Positions 1 through 5,094 of a DNA stretch of 5,094 bases are shown piece by piece. This DNA is from Actinomycetota bacterium. Lineage in GTDB: Bacteria; Actinomycetota; Nitriliruptoria; Euzebyales; Egibacteraceae. The notes beneath the pieces are model-generated. The model was given only the letters and a program-made list of their open reading frames with translations. It did not search any database and was not told the DNA's origin. The translations under genes and the position numbers were made by a program. The stretch spans positions 1 to 5,094 of the forward strand of contig JAHWKQ010000160.1 of NCBI GenBank assembly GCA_019347785.1, written 5' to 3'. How positions within the stretch are numbered: position 1 is the first letter of the stretch; each line of letters starts with the position of its first letter.

Positions 1-280
1 CCACGGTCGGCGCCGCCTCGCCGGGCCTGGGTGTGTCCCGTGGCGGCGGGGGCGCGTCGTCCGCCGTGGCCGTCGTCCCCGGCGGCGACCCGCCGTCGTC
101 GGCGCCCCGCGGCCGCCGCCGGCGGCGGCGGCGCAACCTCGGGGGCTCGTCCGCCGTGGCCGGGCCGTCGACGGGCTCGCCGTCGGCGCCCGGCACCCTG
201 GTGCGGCGGGCCCGGGGGGCGGGCGGGGCTGTCGTGTCCTGGTCGAGTGCCTCAGTTGCCTCGCGGTCGGAGTCGTTCAC
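1..280 (-). CDS. N-terminal part of probable ribonuclease E/G (partial, runs off left edge)
   Basis: A minus-strand frame opens with GTG at 280-278 and stays open for 93 codons to the window edge. Third codon positions are G or C in 87 of 93 codons, as in the neighbouring genes and unlike the other frames here. It is the only ATG/GTG/TTG start in this frame after the upstream in-frame TGA at 493-491, and a GAAAGG at 297-292 can serve as a ribosome binding site. The peptide begins MNDSDREATEALDQD, then becomes a low-complexity Pro/Ala/Asp/Arg-rich region with a run of seven arginines (residues 50-56, followed by PRG). No catalytic domain is visible. Actinobacterial RNase E proteins have long disordered N-termini with acidic stretches and poly-Arg blocks, and rne/rng often lies near mreCD-mrdA-rodA, ahead of rplU-rpmA. 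The RNase E/G call therefore rests on composition and context. If correct, the enzyme is the endonuclease of mRNA decay and rRNA maturation. Alternative: another disordered Arg-rich protein. Confidence 0.6.
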   Translation of the reverse strand, partial: MNDSDREATEALDQDTTAPPAPRARRTRVPGADGEPVDGPATADEPPRLRRRRRRRPRGADDGGSPPGTTATADDAPPPPRDTPRPGEAAPTV

Positions 281-291
281 GGTGGATGTGG

Positions 292-297
292 CCTTTC
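292..297 (-). promoter_or_regulatory. Likely ribosome binding site of the left-edge gene
   Basis: GAAAGG on the minus strand, 11 bases upstream of the GTG at 280. It is the only purine-rich stretch near this start. The spacing is longer than ideal, so the match is moderate. Confidence 0.4.
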
Positions 298-423
298 GCA
301 GAGCAGCGCGGAGGGCGCGCCAGCGGGTGCCTCGCCGAGGCCCCCCGCCGGTGCGCGCGCGCCGGTGGGGTCGCGGGCTGGGATGACAGCCGGGTGCTGC
401 GCGGGACGGGGCCGGTGCCAGGC

Positions 424-468
424 CGGGACACGCGGCGCCGCGGGCCGCGGGGGCCCGCTGCGGTCCCG
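424..468. repeat. Nested GC-rich inverted repeats in the rodA-downstream gap
   Basis: Three overlapping dyads are visible. The outer pair is CGGGAC (424-429) with GTCCCG (463-468). Inside it lie a perfect 12-bp palindrome CGCGGCGCCGCG (431-442) and a 7-bp stem GCGGGCC/GGCCCGC (440-446 with 452-458, 5-base loop). GCCGCGGG is also present twice in overlapping tandem (437-444, 444-451). The inner elements compete for the same bases, so alternative folds are possible. The function is unknown; an mRNA leader structure or a chance product of very high GC are both reasonable. Confidence 0.4.
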
Positions 469-538
469 AGACGCGGTCGTCCTGTCGTGGTCACGGTCGT
501 CTGCTTCGCAGGGTCGGCACAGAGGTCGGTTGGCGGCG

Positions 539-562
539 GGTCCGGCGTCGCCGGGCCGGACC
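539..562 (-). terminator. Stem-loop after rodA, candidate intrinsic terminator or attenuator
   Basis: On the minus strand GGTCCGGC (562-555) pairs perfectly with GCCGGACC (546-539), leaving an 8-base loop (554-547). The hairpin starts 14 bases past the last base of the rodA stop codon. No U-run follows; the downstream sequence is CGCCGCCAACC. Intrinsic terminators in high-GC actinobacteria often lack a clear U-tract, so termination is possible but unproven. The element could instead be an mRNA 3'-end stabiliser or part of the leader of the next gene. In a sequence this GC-rich some pairing is expected by chance, although a perfect 8-bp stem placed just after a stop is notable. Confidence 0.4.
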
Positions 563-576
563 GGCCGGGGACGACG

Positions 577-1797
577 TCATCCCCATCCGCCGGCCAGTGT
601 ACTTGACAGGCGCGTCATGCCGCGGCGGCCGAACCGGTGCAGGTGCACGTTCTGCAACAGCCCCACCATCGCGAGGGAGCCGACGAGGCTCGTACCGCCA
701 TAGGAGACCAGCGGCAGCGGCAGGCCCGTGACGGGCACGAGCCCCACGGCCATGCCGACGTTGACGGCCACCTGGAAGGTGAACACGGTCAGCACGCCGC
801 TGGCGATGATGGTCCCCACCCGGTCGCGCGACAGCGCCGCGATGCGCAGCGCCCGCCAGATGAGCAGGGCGTAGGCGCCGAGTGTGCCCGCCGCGCCGAC
901 GAACCCCAGCTCCTCCCCCACCACCGTGAAGATGAAGTCGGTGTGGTTCTCCGGGACGTAGGACAGCGAGGTCTGCGAGCCCTGGAACAGGCCGCGCCCG
1001 GCGAGCTGGCCCGACCCGATGGCGATCTGCGCCTGGGTAACGTTGTACGTCACCGCCTGCGGGGCCTTCTTCGGGTCCAGGAAGGCGCTGACCCGATCCA
1101 GCTGGTAGTCCTCCAGGAGGCCCATGCGCACCACACCGCCGACGGCCAGGACGGCGAGCAGGACGAGCAACACGATGTAGCGCACCTTCACGCCGCCCAG
1201 GAGCACCACGCCGAACAGCACGGCGGCGAACACGAGCAGGGTGCCCAGGTCCGGCTGCGCGGCGATGAGCGCCATCGGCACCCCGGCCAGCAGGAGCATC
1301 CCCAACAGCACGCGGGGGCCCGGGCGGGGCTGGCGGCGCTCGCCGACGAGCGAGGCGAGGGCCAGCACGAGCGCGGGCTTGGCCAGCTCGGCGGGCTGCA
1401 GCTGCAGGCCGCCGACGGAGAGCCACGACTGTGACGCGTTGACCTCCTCGCCCGCCACGAGCGTCGCCGCGAGCAGCGCCACCGCGCCGAGGTAGGCGAA
1501 CGCCGCCCACCGCGTCAGCGTGCGGTAGTCGACCGCCGCCAGCACCGCCATGACGCCCAGCCCGAGGGCCAGCGAGGTGATCTGGCGCTCGACGAACAGT
1601 CGCGGGTCCAGGCCCTCGGTGACCAGGCTCGGCGCCGTCGCGGAGTAGATCATCACGAGGCCGAACCCCGACAGTCCCAGGGTGGCCAGCAGCAGCAGCC
1701 CGTCGACGTGGCGGAGGGGGACGGTCGCCGACCGCGAGCGGCTCAGGATGGCCGGCCGGACGAACCCGACGGTCGGCCCGAAGACGATGTCGCCCAT
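577..1797 (-). CDS. rodA: RodA, SEDS-family peptidoglycan glycosyltransferase
   Basis: RodA polymerises lipid II into glycan strands in the cytoplasmic membrane during rod elongation, working with PBP2. The protein (406 aa from ATG 1797) has about ten hydrophobic segments. It carries the SEDS signatures: WLSVGGLQLQPAELAKP (about residues 125-141), AQPDLGT with the conserved Asp at about 183, the PENHTDFIFTVVGEELGFVG block (about 282-301) that matches the RodA pattern, and LPLPLVSYGGTS near residue 364. The length is normal for the family, with a short Gly-rich C-terminus and a TGA at 579-577. The start is ambiguous: GTG at 1812 would overlap the mrdA stop as GTGA but has no ribosome binding site, whereas ATG at 1797 has GGGAGG just upstream, so I prefer ATG. 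It is the last gene of the mreC-mreD-mrdA-rodA unit. FtsW is the main alternative, but the PBP2/MreCD context and the HTDFIF block favour RodA. Confidence 0.95.
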   Translation of the reverse strand: MGDIVFGPTVGFVRPAILSRSRSATVPLRHVDGLLLLATLGLSGFGLVMIYSATAPSLVTEGLDPRLFVERQITSLALGLGVMAVLAAVDYRTLTRWAAFAYLGAVALLAATLVAGEEVNASQSWLSVGGLQLQPAELAKPALVLALASLVGERRQPRPGPRVLLGMLLLAGVPMALIAAQPDLGTLLVFAAVLFGVVLLGGVKVRYIVLLVLLAVLAVGGVVRMGLLEDYQLDRVSAFLDPKKAPQAVTYNVTQAQIAIGSGQLAGRGLFQGSQTSLSYVPENHTDFIFTVVGEELGFVGAAGTLGAYALLIWRALRIAALSRDRVGTIIASGVLTVFTFQVAVNVGMAVGLVPVTGLPLPLVSYGGTSLVGSLAMVGLLQNVHLHRFGRRGMTRLSSTLAGGWG

Positions 1798-1801
1798 GGC
1801 G

Positions 1802-1807
1802 CCTCCC
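1802..1807 (-). promoter_or_regulatory. Ribosome binding site of rodA, decides the start
   Basis: GGGAGG on the minus strand, four bases before ATG 1797 and directly after the mrdA stop codon (1811-1809). It lies downstream of the alternative GTG at 1812, so it can only serve the ATG. The spacing is short but workable. The site lets ribosomes that finish mrdA re-initiate on rodA. Confidence 0.6.
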
Positions 1808-1808
1808 G

Positions 1809-3827
1809 TCACCCGGGCCGCCGGGCGCCGGGGCGCGCGAACAGGCCCTCGTAGACCTGTCGCACGATCGGCGCGGCGTTGAGACTGCCGCCCCCGCCCT
1901 GCTCGACCATCGCGACGACGACGTAGCGGGGCGCGTTGGCCGGCGCGTACGAGACGAACCAGGCGTAGGGCGCCAGCGGCTTATTCTCGGCGGTGCCGGT
2001 CTTGCCCGCGACGGGGACGTCGAAGCCGGCGAACGGGGTGCCGGCGGTCCCGCCGGCGCTGGTCACGCCGACGAGCCCGTTGCGGATCTCCGCCAGGTGC
2101 TCCGGGCGCAGCGGCACCCGACCGATCACCTCGCGGCGGACCTTGCGCACCCGCCCGCTCTCGCCGATCACCGCCTTCACGACATGCGGTCGGTAGCGGG
2201 TGCCGCCGTTGGCGATGGCCGCGTAGGCGTTGGCCAGCTGCAGCGGGGACGTCTGCACGTCGCCCTGCCCGATCGACATGTTCACGGCGTCGCCCCCGCG
2301 CCACACCCAGCCGTCGCTGCACAGCTCGGCGTACAGCAGCCGCTCGTACGCCCCCGATGACGCCGAGCGGGCCACCTTGCAGTAGCTGTCGCGGTTGTCC
2401 CGCCAGTACTCGCGCTTCCACCGGCGGCCCGGCACGGTCCCGTCCGTCTCGTACGGCAGGTCGACGCCGGTCAGGGCCCCGAAGCCGAAGCGCTCCCCCT
2501 CGGCGGTCATGAAGCCCTTCGCCCGGCCCGACTCGCCCCCCTCGGCCATCCACATCCGGGTGCCCAGCTGGTAGAAGACCGTGTCGCAGGACATCGTCAG
2601 CGCTCGCTGGATGTCCATGGAGCCCATGTCCGTCGACGACCAGTTGTTGAAGGTGGCCGAGCCCAGGCTGAACGAGGCCGGACACGGCAGGGTGCTCGAT
2701 GTGGACATGAAGCCGTGCCGCAGCGCGGCGGCGGCCGGGACGACCTTCCAGACCGATCCGGGCGGGTACGCCGACTGCAGCGTGCGGTTGATGAGCGGGT
2801 AGTGGTTCGACTTGGAGTGCAGGGCCTTCCAGTAGCCGTCGCCGACGCCCCCGACGAACCGGGCCGGGGAGAAGCTGGGGTTGGACGCGAGCGCCAGCAG
2901 CTCCCCGTTGCGCGGGTCGAGCACGACCACCGCGCCGGCGGGAGCGGCATAGGTGCCGCCGCGCTCGCTGTCGCCGGTCCCCCGTGCCTGCGCCAGCCCC
3001 TGGTCCAGTGCCCGCTCCGCGAGGCGCTGGGTCCGCAGGTCGATCGTCAACCGCAGGTCCCGCCCCGGCGTGGGTGCCCGCCCGCCCAGCTCACGCAGGA
3101 TGCGCCCCTGCGCGTCGACCTCGGCCCGGCGGGTGCCCTTGATCCCGCGCAGCTGGGACTCGTGGGTGGCCTCCACCCCGCCCCAACCGATGAGGTCGCC
3201 GGGGTCGTAGCCGCGATAGCGCTTCCTGTCGAGCTCCTCCTCGTTGATCTCGCCCACGTAGCCCACGACGTGCGCGGCCAGGGACCCGTGCGGGTAGCGT
3301 CGCAGCGGCCGCTGCTCGACGCGCACCCCCGGAAAATCCTCGGCGTTCTCGTGCAGGTAGAACACGAGGCGTCGCGGGGCGTCGACCAGCACGGGAGCCG
3401 GCCACAGGGGACCGGCACGGGAGTTGTCGATGCGCGACCGCAGCTGGCGCTGGGAGATCCCCAGAAGGTCGGCGAGCTCACGCAGGACGGCGTCGGGGTG
3501 GGGGCCCAGCTCATTGGACTGCACGGTCACGACCATGGCGTAGCGAGTGGTGACCAGCGCCTTTCCGTGGCGGTCCAGGATCCGTCCCCGCGGCGCCTCC
3601 AGGCTGACGGTGCGGGTGGCGTTGTCCTGGGCGAGCGCGACGTAGCGCTCACCGGCCATGACCTGCAGGAACCACAGGCGGGCGAACAGGGCGGAGAACA
3701 CCAGCAGGAGCACCGTGGACAGCAGGCCGACCCGCAGGCGGAAGCCGTGCGGGCGCCCCCCCTCCCTGGTGACACCGCCCGGACCGACCTCCTTGAACAG
3801 CGAGACCTGGTCGGTCGCGACGGCCAT
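1809..3827 (-). CDS. mrdA: Penicillin-binding protein 2, elongation transpeptidase (class B PBP)
   Basis: PBP2 is the membrane-anchored D,D-transpeptidase that cross-links the glycan made by RodA and is a beta-lactam target. The 672-aa protein has a short cytoplasmic N-terminus, one membrane anchor (about residues 33-55), then the PBP dimer/pedestal region starting with APRGRILDRHG (78-88) and running to about 250. The transpeptidase domain has all three active-site motifs: SVWK with catalytic Ser358 and Lys361 in YPPGSVWK, SCD (413-415) in the SxN/SxD position, and KTG (609-611) in AGKTGTAE. SIGQGD (518-523) is also conserved. SxD rather than SxN is known for PBP2. A stretch of about 50 residues (465-512), rich in Arg, Trp and Tyr with Cys483 and Cys503, lies between the SCD and SIGQGD regions and resembles what I recall of actinobacterial PBP2. 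ATG 3827 directly abuts the mreD TAG; the only upstream Shine-Dalgarno-like sequence is a weak GGGG. There is no PASTA domain or second catalytic domain. Confidence 0.95.
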   Translation of the reverse strand: MAVATDQVSLFKEVGPGGVTREGGRPHGFRLRVGLLSTVLLLVFSALFARLWFLQVMAGERYVALAQDNATRTVSLEAPRGRILDRHGKALVTTRYAMVVTVQSNELGPHPDAVLRELADLLGISQRQLRSRIDNSRAGPLWPAPVLVDAPRRLVFYLHENAEDFPGVRVEQRPLRRYPHGSLAAHVVGYVGEINEEELDRKRYRGYDPGDLIGWGGVEATHESQLRGIKGTRRAEVDAQGRILRELGGRAPTPGRDLRLTIDLRTQRLAERALDQGLAQARGTGDSERGGTYAAPAGAVVVLDPRNGELLALASNPSFSPARFVGGVGDGYWKALHSKSNHYPLINRTLQSAYPPGSVWKVVPAAAALRHGFMSTSSTLPCPASFSLGSATFNNWSSTDMGSMDIQRALTMSCDTVFYQLGTRMWMAEGGESGRAKGFMTAEGERFGFGALTGVDLPYETDGTVPGRRWKREYWRDNRDSYCKVARSASSGAYERLLYAELCSDGWVWRGGDAVNMSIGQGDVQTSPLQLANAYAAIANGGTRYRPHVVKAVIGESGRVRKVRREVIGRVPLRPEHLAEIRNGLVGVTSAGGTAGTPFAGFDVPVAGKTGTAENKPLAPYAWFVSYAPANAPRYVVVAMVEQGGGGSLNAAPIVRQVYEGLFARPGARRPG

Positions 3828-4367
3828 CTAGCGCCCCACGCCGGGGAAGGGGGTGATGACCGGGCCCAGGACGCGGGCGCGGGGGCGCCGCCCGCGCGCG
3901 CGCAGCCCCAGCGCCAGCGCGGCCACCACGCCGTTGCACAGCGCGGTGCCCAGGACGGGCCCGGCGAGCATCCCCAGCGACGGTCGGCCGCGCACGCCGA
4001 GGAGAGCCTCCACCACGCCGTAGCCGCCCACGGCCGCAGCGCTGGCGGCGGCGGCCACGAGCGTGCCGGCACGCCAGGTCTGCGCCGGCCAGGCCGACCG
4101 CAGCAGGCCGACCCCCGCGCCGACGAGGGTGAGCACGAGCGCGGACATGCCGAGCAGCCGCCCGGGCCCGGACAGGGCGTCGGAGGCGAGCCCGGCCACG
4201 AAGCCGTAGCGCATGCCAGTGTCCACGCCCCCGGTGAGCGCGAAGGCCACGACCGTGAGCACGACGAGGTTGGGCCGGCCACCGGCGACGGACACGACGG
4301 GGCTGAGCACCGTGTCGAGCACGAGCGCGACCAGCAGCGCGGCGGCCATCCGCACCGTGGCCCTCAC
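3828..4367 (-). CDS. mreD: MreD, rod shape-determining membrane protein
   Basis: MreD is a small integral membrane protein of the elongasome that binds MreC and tunes its activation of PBP2-RodA. This 179-aa product is almost entirely hydrophobic, with about five or six membrane segments (roughly 5-25, 31-48, 52-64, 69-90, 101-123, 130-155) and a basic C-terminal tail. The RPNLVVLTVVAFAL stretch (31-44) followed by GFVAGLASDALSGPGRLLG (55-73) fits the family pattern of an RP(D/N)LLLL helix and a G-x-x-x-GLxxD-x-x loop. Length is typical. The GTG start at 4367-4365 overlaps the mreC stop as GTGA, which favours it; ATG at 4349 (codon 7), preceded 11 bases upstream by GAGGG, is the alternative. 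It ends with TAG directly against the mrdA ATG. MreD sequences are poorly conserved, so the call leans on topology and position between mreC and mrdA. Confidence 0.9.
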   Translation of the reverse strand: MRATVRMAAALLVALVLDTVLSPVVSVAGGRPNLVVLTVVAFALTGGVDTGMRYGFVAGLASDALSGPGRLLGMSALVLTLVGAGVGLLRSAWPAQTWRAGTLVAAAASAAAVGGYGVVEALLGVRGRPSLGMLAGPVLGTALCNGVVAALALGLRARGRRPRARVLGPVITPFPGVGR

Positions 4368-5094
4368 GACCTGGCCGCCAGCGACGGCGCTCGGGGCCCC
4401 CGGCGGGGCAGCACGTCGGCTGCCCCCAGCCGACTGGGGTTGCGTCGCGCGCCGACGACGACCTGGACGAGGTCGACAGCGGCCGCGTCCAGGTAGGGCT
4501 CGACGAGGCGCCGTCGTTGTTCGCCACGGCCGCGGCGGCCGGCGGGCAGCAGCCGGCCGACCGTGATGCCGTCGGGGATGAAGCTGCCGGCGTACGCGCG
4601 CGTGACGACCTCTGACCGCAGGTCGGGCCGCAGGCGGGGCCCCAGCGTCTCCAGCCTGTAGGGGCGGTCACCCCCGCCGGTCAACAGCCCGTCCTGCCCG
4701 GTGGCCGCCACCCGGACCGCGTAGCCGGCCTTCGGGCTCGCGGCGTACTCGATGCGGGCATGGTGCCTGGTGACCGCGACGACCGTCCCCGCCAGGCTGC
4801 GCTCGGCGAGCACCGCCATGCCCGGCCGCAGGCGGCGGTCGGCGCCGGCGTCGATGAGCGCCGTCCAGTCGAACGTGGAGGGCCCCTTGGCGATCACGCG
4901 GGCCGCCACGGTGCGGTAGCCACGGCGGCGCTCCATCCCCAGCATGCCCCGCAGGCGGCGGTTCTCCCGCTCGGCGTCGCGCAGGGAGCGGCGCTGTCCG
5001 CGCATGCCGAGCAGCCGGCGCGTCAGGACGGCGTTGTGCCGGCGCAGCCGCAGCAGCCGGCCCGCCTCGTCGACGAGGCCGCCGACCGGCCCCA
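4364..5094 (-). CDS. mreC: MreC, cell shape-determining periplasmic scaffold (partial, 5' end beyond right edge)
   Basis: MreC is a single-pass membrane protein whose periplasmic part forms filaments, binds PBP2 and promotes active RodA-PBP2. The frame is open from the right edge (first full codon at 5092), giving 242 visible residues. An ATG at 5005 is internal, since coding sequence clearly continues upstream of it. Visible residues 6-55 form a charged Leu/Arg/Glu-rich helix, the expected coiled coil. The beta-barrel core follows: AARVIAKGPSTFDWTALIDAG (63-83, here split as AARVIAKGPS and TFDWTALIDAG), RPGMAVL (89-95), a GTVVAV strand (102-107), GLLTGGG (135-141), VVTRAYAGSFIPDGITVG (162-179) and DLVQVVVG (207-214). 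The VVTSG turn common in the family reads VVTRA here. The cytoplasmic tail and membrane anchor are outside the window, probably with mreB further upstream. The stop TGA (4366-4364) overlaps the mreD GTG. Confidence 0.93.
   Translation of the reverse strand, partial: GPVGGLVDEAGRLLRLRRHNAVLTRRLLGMRGQRRSLRDAERENRRLRGMLGMERRRGYRTVAARVIAKGPSTFDWTALIDAGADRRLRPGMAVLAERSLAGTVVAVTRHHARIEYAASPKAGYAVRVAATGQDGLLTGGGDRPYRLETLGPRLRPDLRSEVVTRAYAGSFIPDGITVGRLLPAGRRGRGEQRRRLVEPYLDAAAVDLVQVVVGARRNPSRLGAADVLPRRGPRAPSLAARS

Larger units (their letters stand above)
281..576. other. Non-coding gap between rodA and the next gene (296 bp)
   Basis: No frame here shows convincing coding character. The minus-strand frame 494-252 (79 codons) has visibly weaker G/C bias at third positions than the real genes, lacks a ribosome binding site and overlaps the next start out of frame. 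The gap holds a strong stem-loop just after the rodA stop (539-562), a cluster of nested GC-rich inverted repeats (424-468), a directly repeated CGGTCGTC at 474-481 and 494-501 (20-bp period), and an alternating GC run at 353-362. I see no convincing -35/-10 pair on the minus strand. The length contrasts with the zero-gap junctions upstream, so the gap probably has a regulatory role: a terminator, a promoter for the next gene, or its 5' leader. Confidence 0.7.

Noticed and set aside
252..494. 80-codon minus-strand frame in the gap after rodA
   Set aside because: Starts with GTG without a ribosome binding site, has weaker third-position G/C bias than neighbours, and overlaps the start of the next gene out of frame. 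A small basic protein cannot be fully excluded.
596..601. TACACT on the minus strand at the 3' end of rodA as a -10 box for the next gene
   Set aside because: No -35-like hexamer lies 16-18 bases upstream, and the implied leader would be about 300 bases.
31..606. Plus-strand frames at 31-606, 33-386 and 365-703
   Set aside because: Low-complexity Arg/Gly/Ala/Pro products that overlap each other and the better-supported minus-strand gene ending the window; no domain.
603..608. TTGACA on the plus strand as a -35 box for an antisense transcript
   Set aside because: No -10-like hexamer follows at the right distance; the following sequence is entirely GC-rich.
637..1434. 265-codon open frame on the plus strand, opposite rodA
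   Set aside because: A His/Gln/Asp-rich product antisense to the clear membrane protein RodA, with no domain; a compositional shadow.
491..1510. 339-codon minus-strand frame overlapping rodA in another frame
   Set aside because: Arg/Gly/Ala/Pro-rich low-complexity product in an alternative frame of rodA, which has clear SEDS motifs.
2715..4496. 593-codon open frame on the plus strand, opposite mrdA, mreD and mreC
   Set aside because: Its product is rich in His, Gln, Arg and Gly with no recognisable domain, and it lies wholly antisense to three well-supported genes. Stop-free antisense frames are expected opposite genes with very high G/C at third positions.
1..5094. CRISPR arrays, tRNA or rRNA genes, insertion sequences, attachment sites, defence genes
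   Set aside because: I looked for spaced repeats, cloverleaf-like segments, terminal inverted repeats and transposase or nuclease motifs and saw none.

Overview
The window is very GC-rich (by eye about 70-75% G+C, with almost every third codon base G or C in the real genes). It carries one tightly packed cell-elongation operon, read entirely on the minus strand: mreC (5' end beyond the right edge), mreD, mrdA (PBP2), rodA. After a gap of about 300 bases comes the 5' end of a further minus-strand gene, which I infer to be an RNase E/G-family gene (rne/rng). The base composition, the gene order and the Arg/Pro/Asp-rich N-terminus of the last gene suggest a rod-shaped, high-GC actinobacterium, possibly a deep-branching lineage. 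That placement is inference; the window has no taxonomic marker.

Layout in transcription order, right to left: positions 5094-4364 mreC (partial), 4367-3828 mreD, 3827-1809 mrdA, 1797-577 rodA (or from a GTG at 1812), 576-281 non-coding gap, 280-1 start of the RNase E/G-like gene. The junctions are a GTGA overlap (mreC/mreD), a TAG directly abutting an ATG (mreD/mrdA), and mrdA's stop lying just upstream of, or overlapping, the rodA start. This points to one polycistronic, translationally coupled unit. mreB would be expected just upstream, beyond the right edge.

Together the four complete or partial elongation genes encode the lateral-wall peptidoglycan machine. RodA is the SEDS glycosyltransferase that polymerises lipid II. 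PBP2 is the monofunctional transpeptidase that pairs with and activates it. MreC is the periplasmic scaffold that switches PBP2 on, and MreD is its membrane partner. The gap after rodA holds a clean 8-bp stem-loop close to the rodA stop and a second cluster of nested GC-rich inverted repeats, suggesting partial termination or a structured leader for the next gene.

I did not find an undescribed system here. It is mostly a conserved housekeeping cluster. The points most worth a second look are the easily missed GTG-started gene at the left edge and the structured gap between it and rodA.
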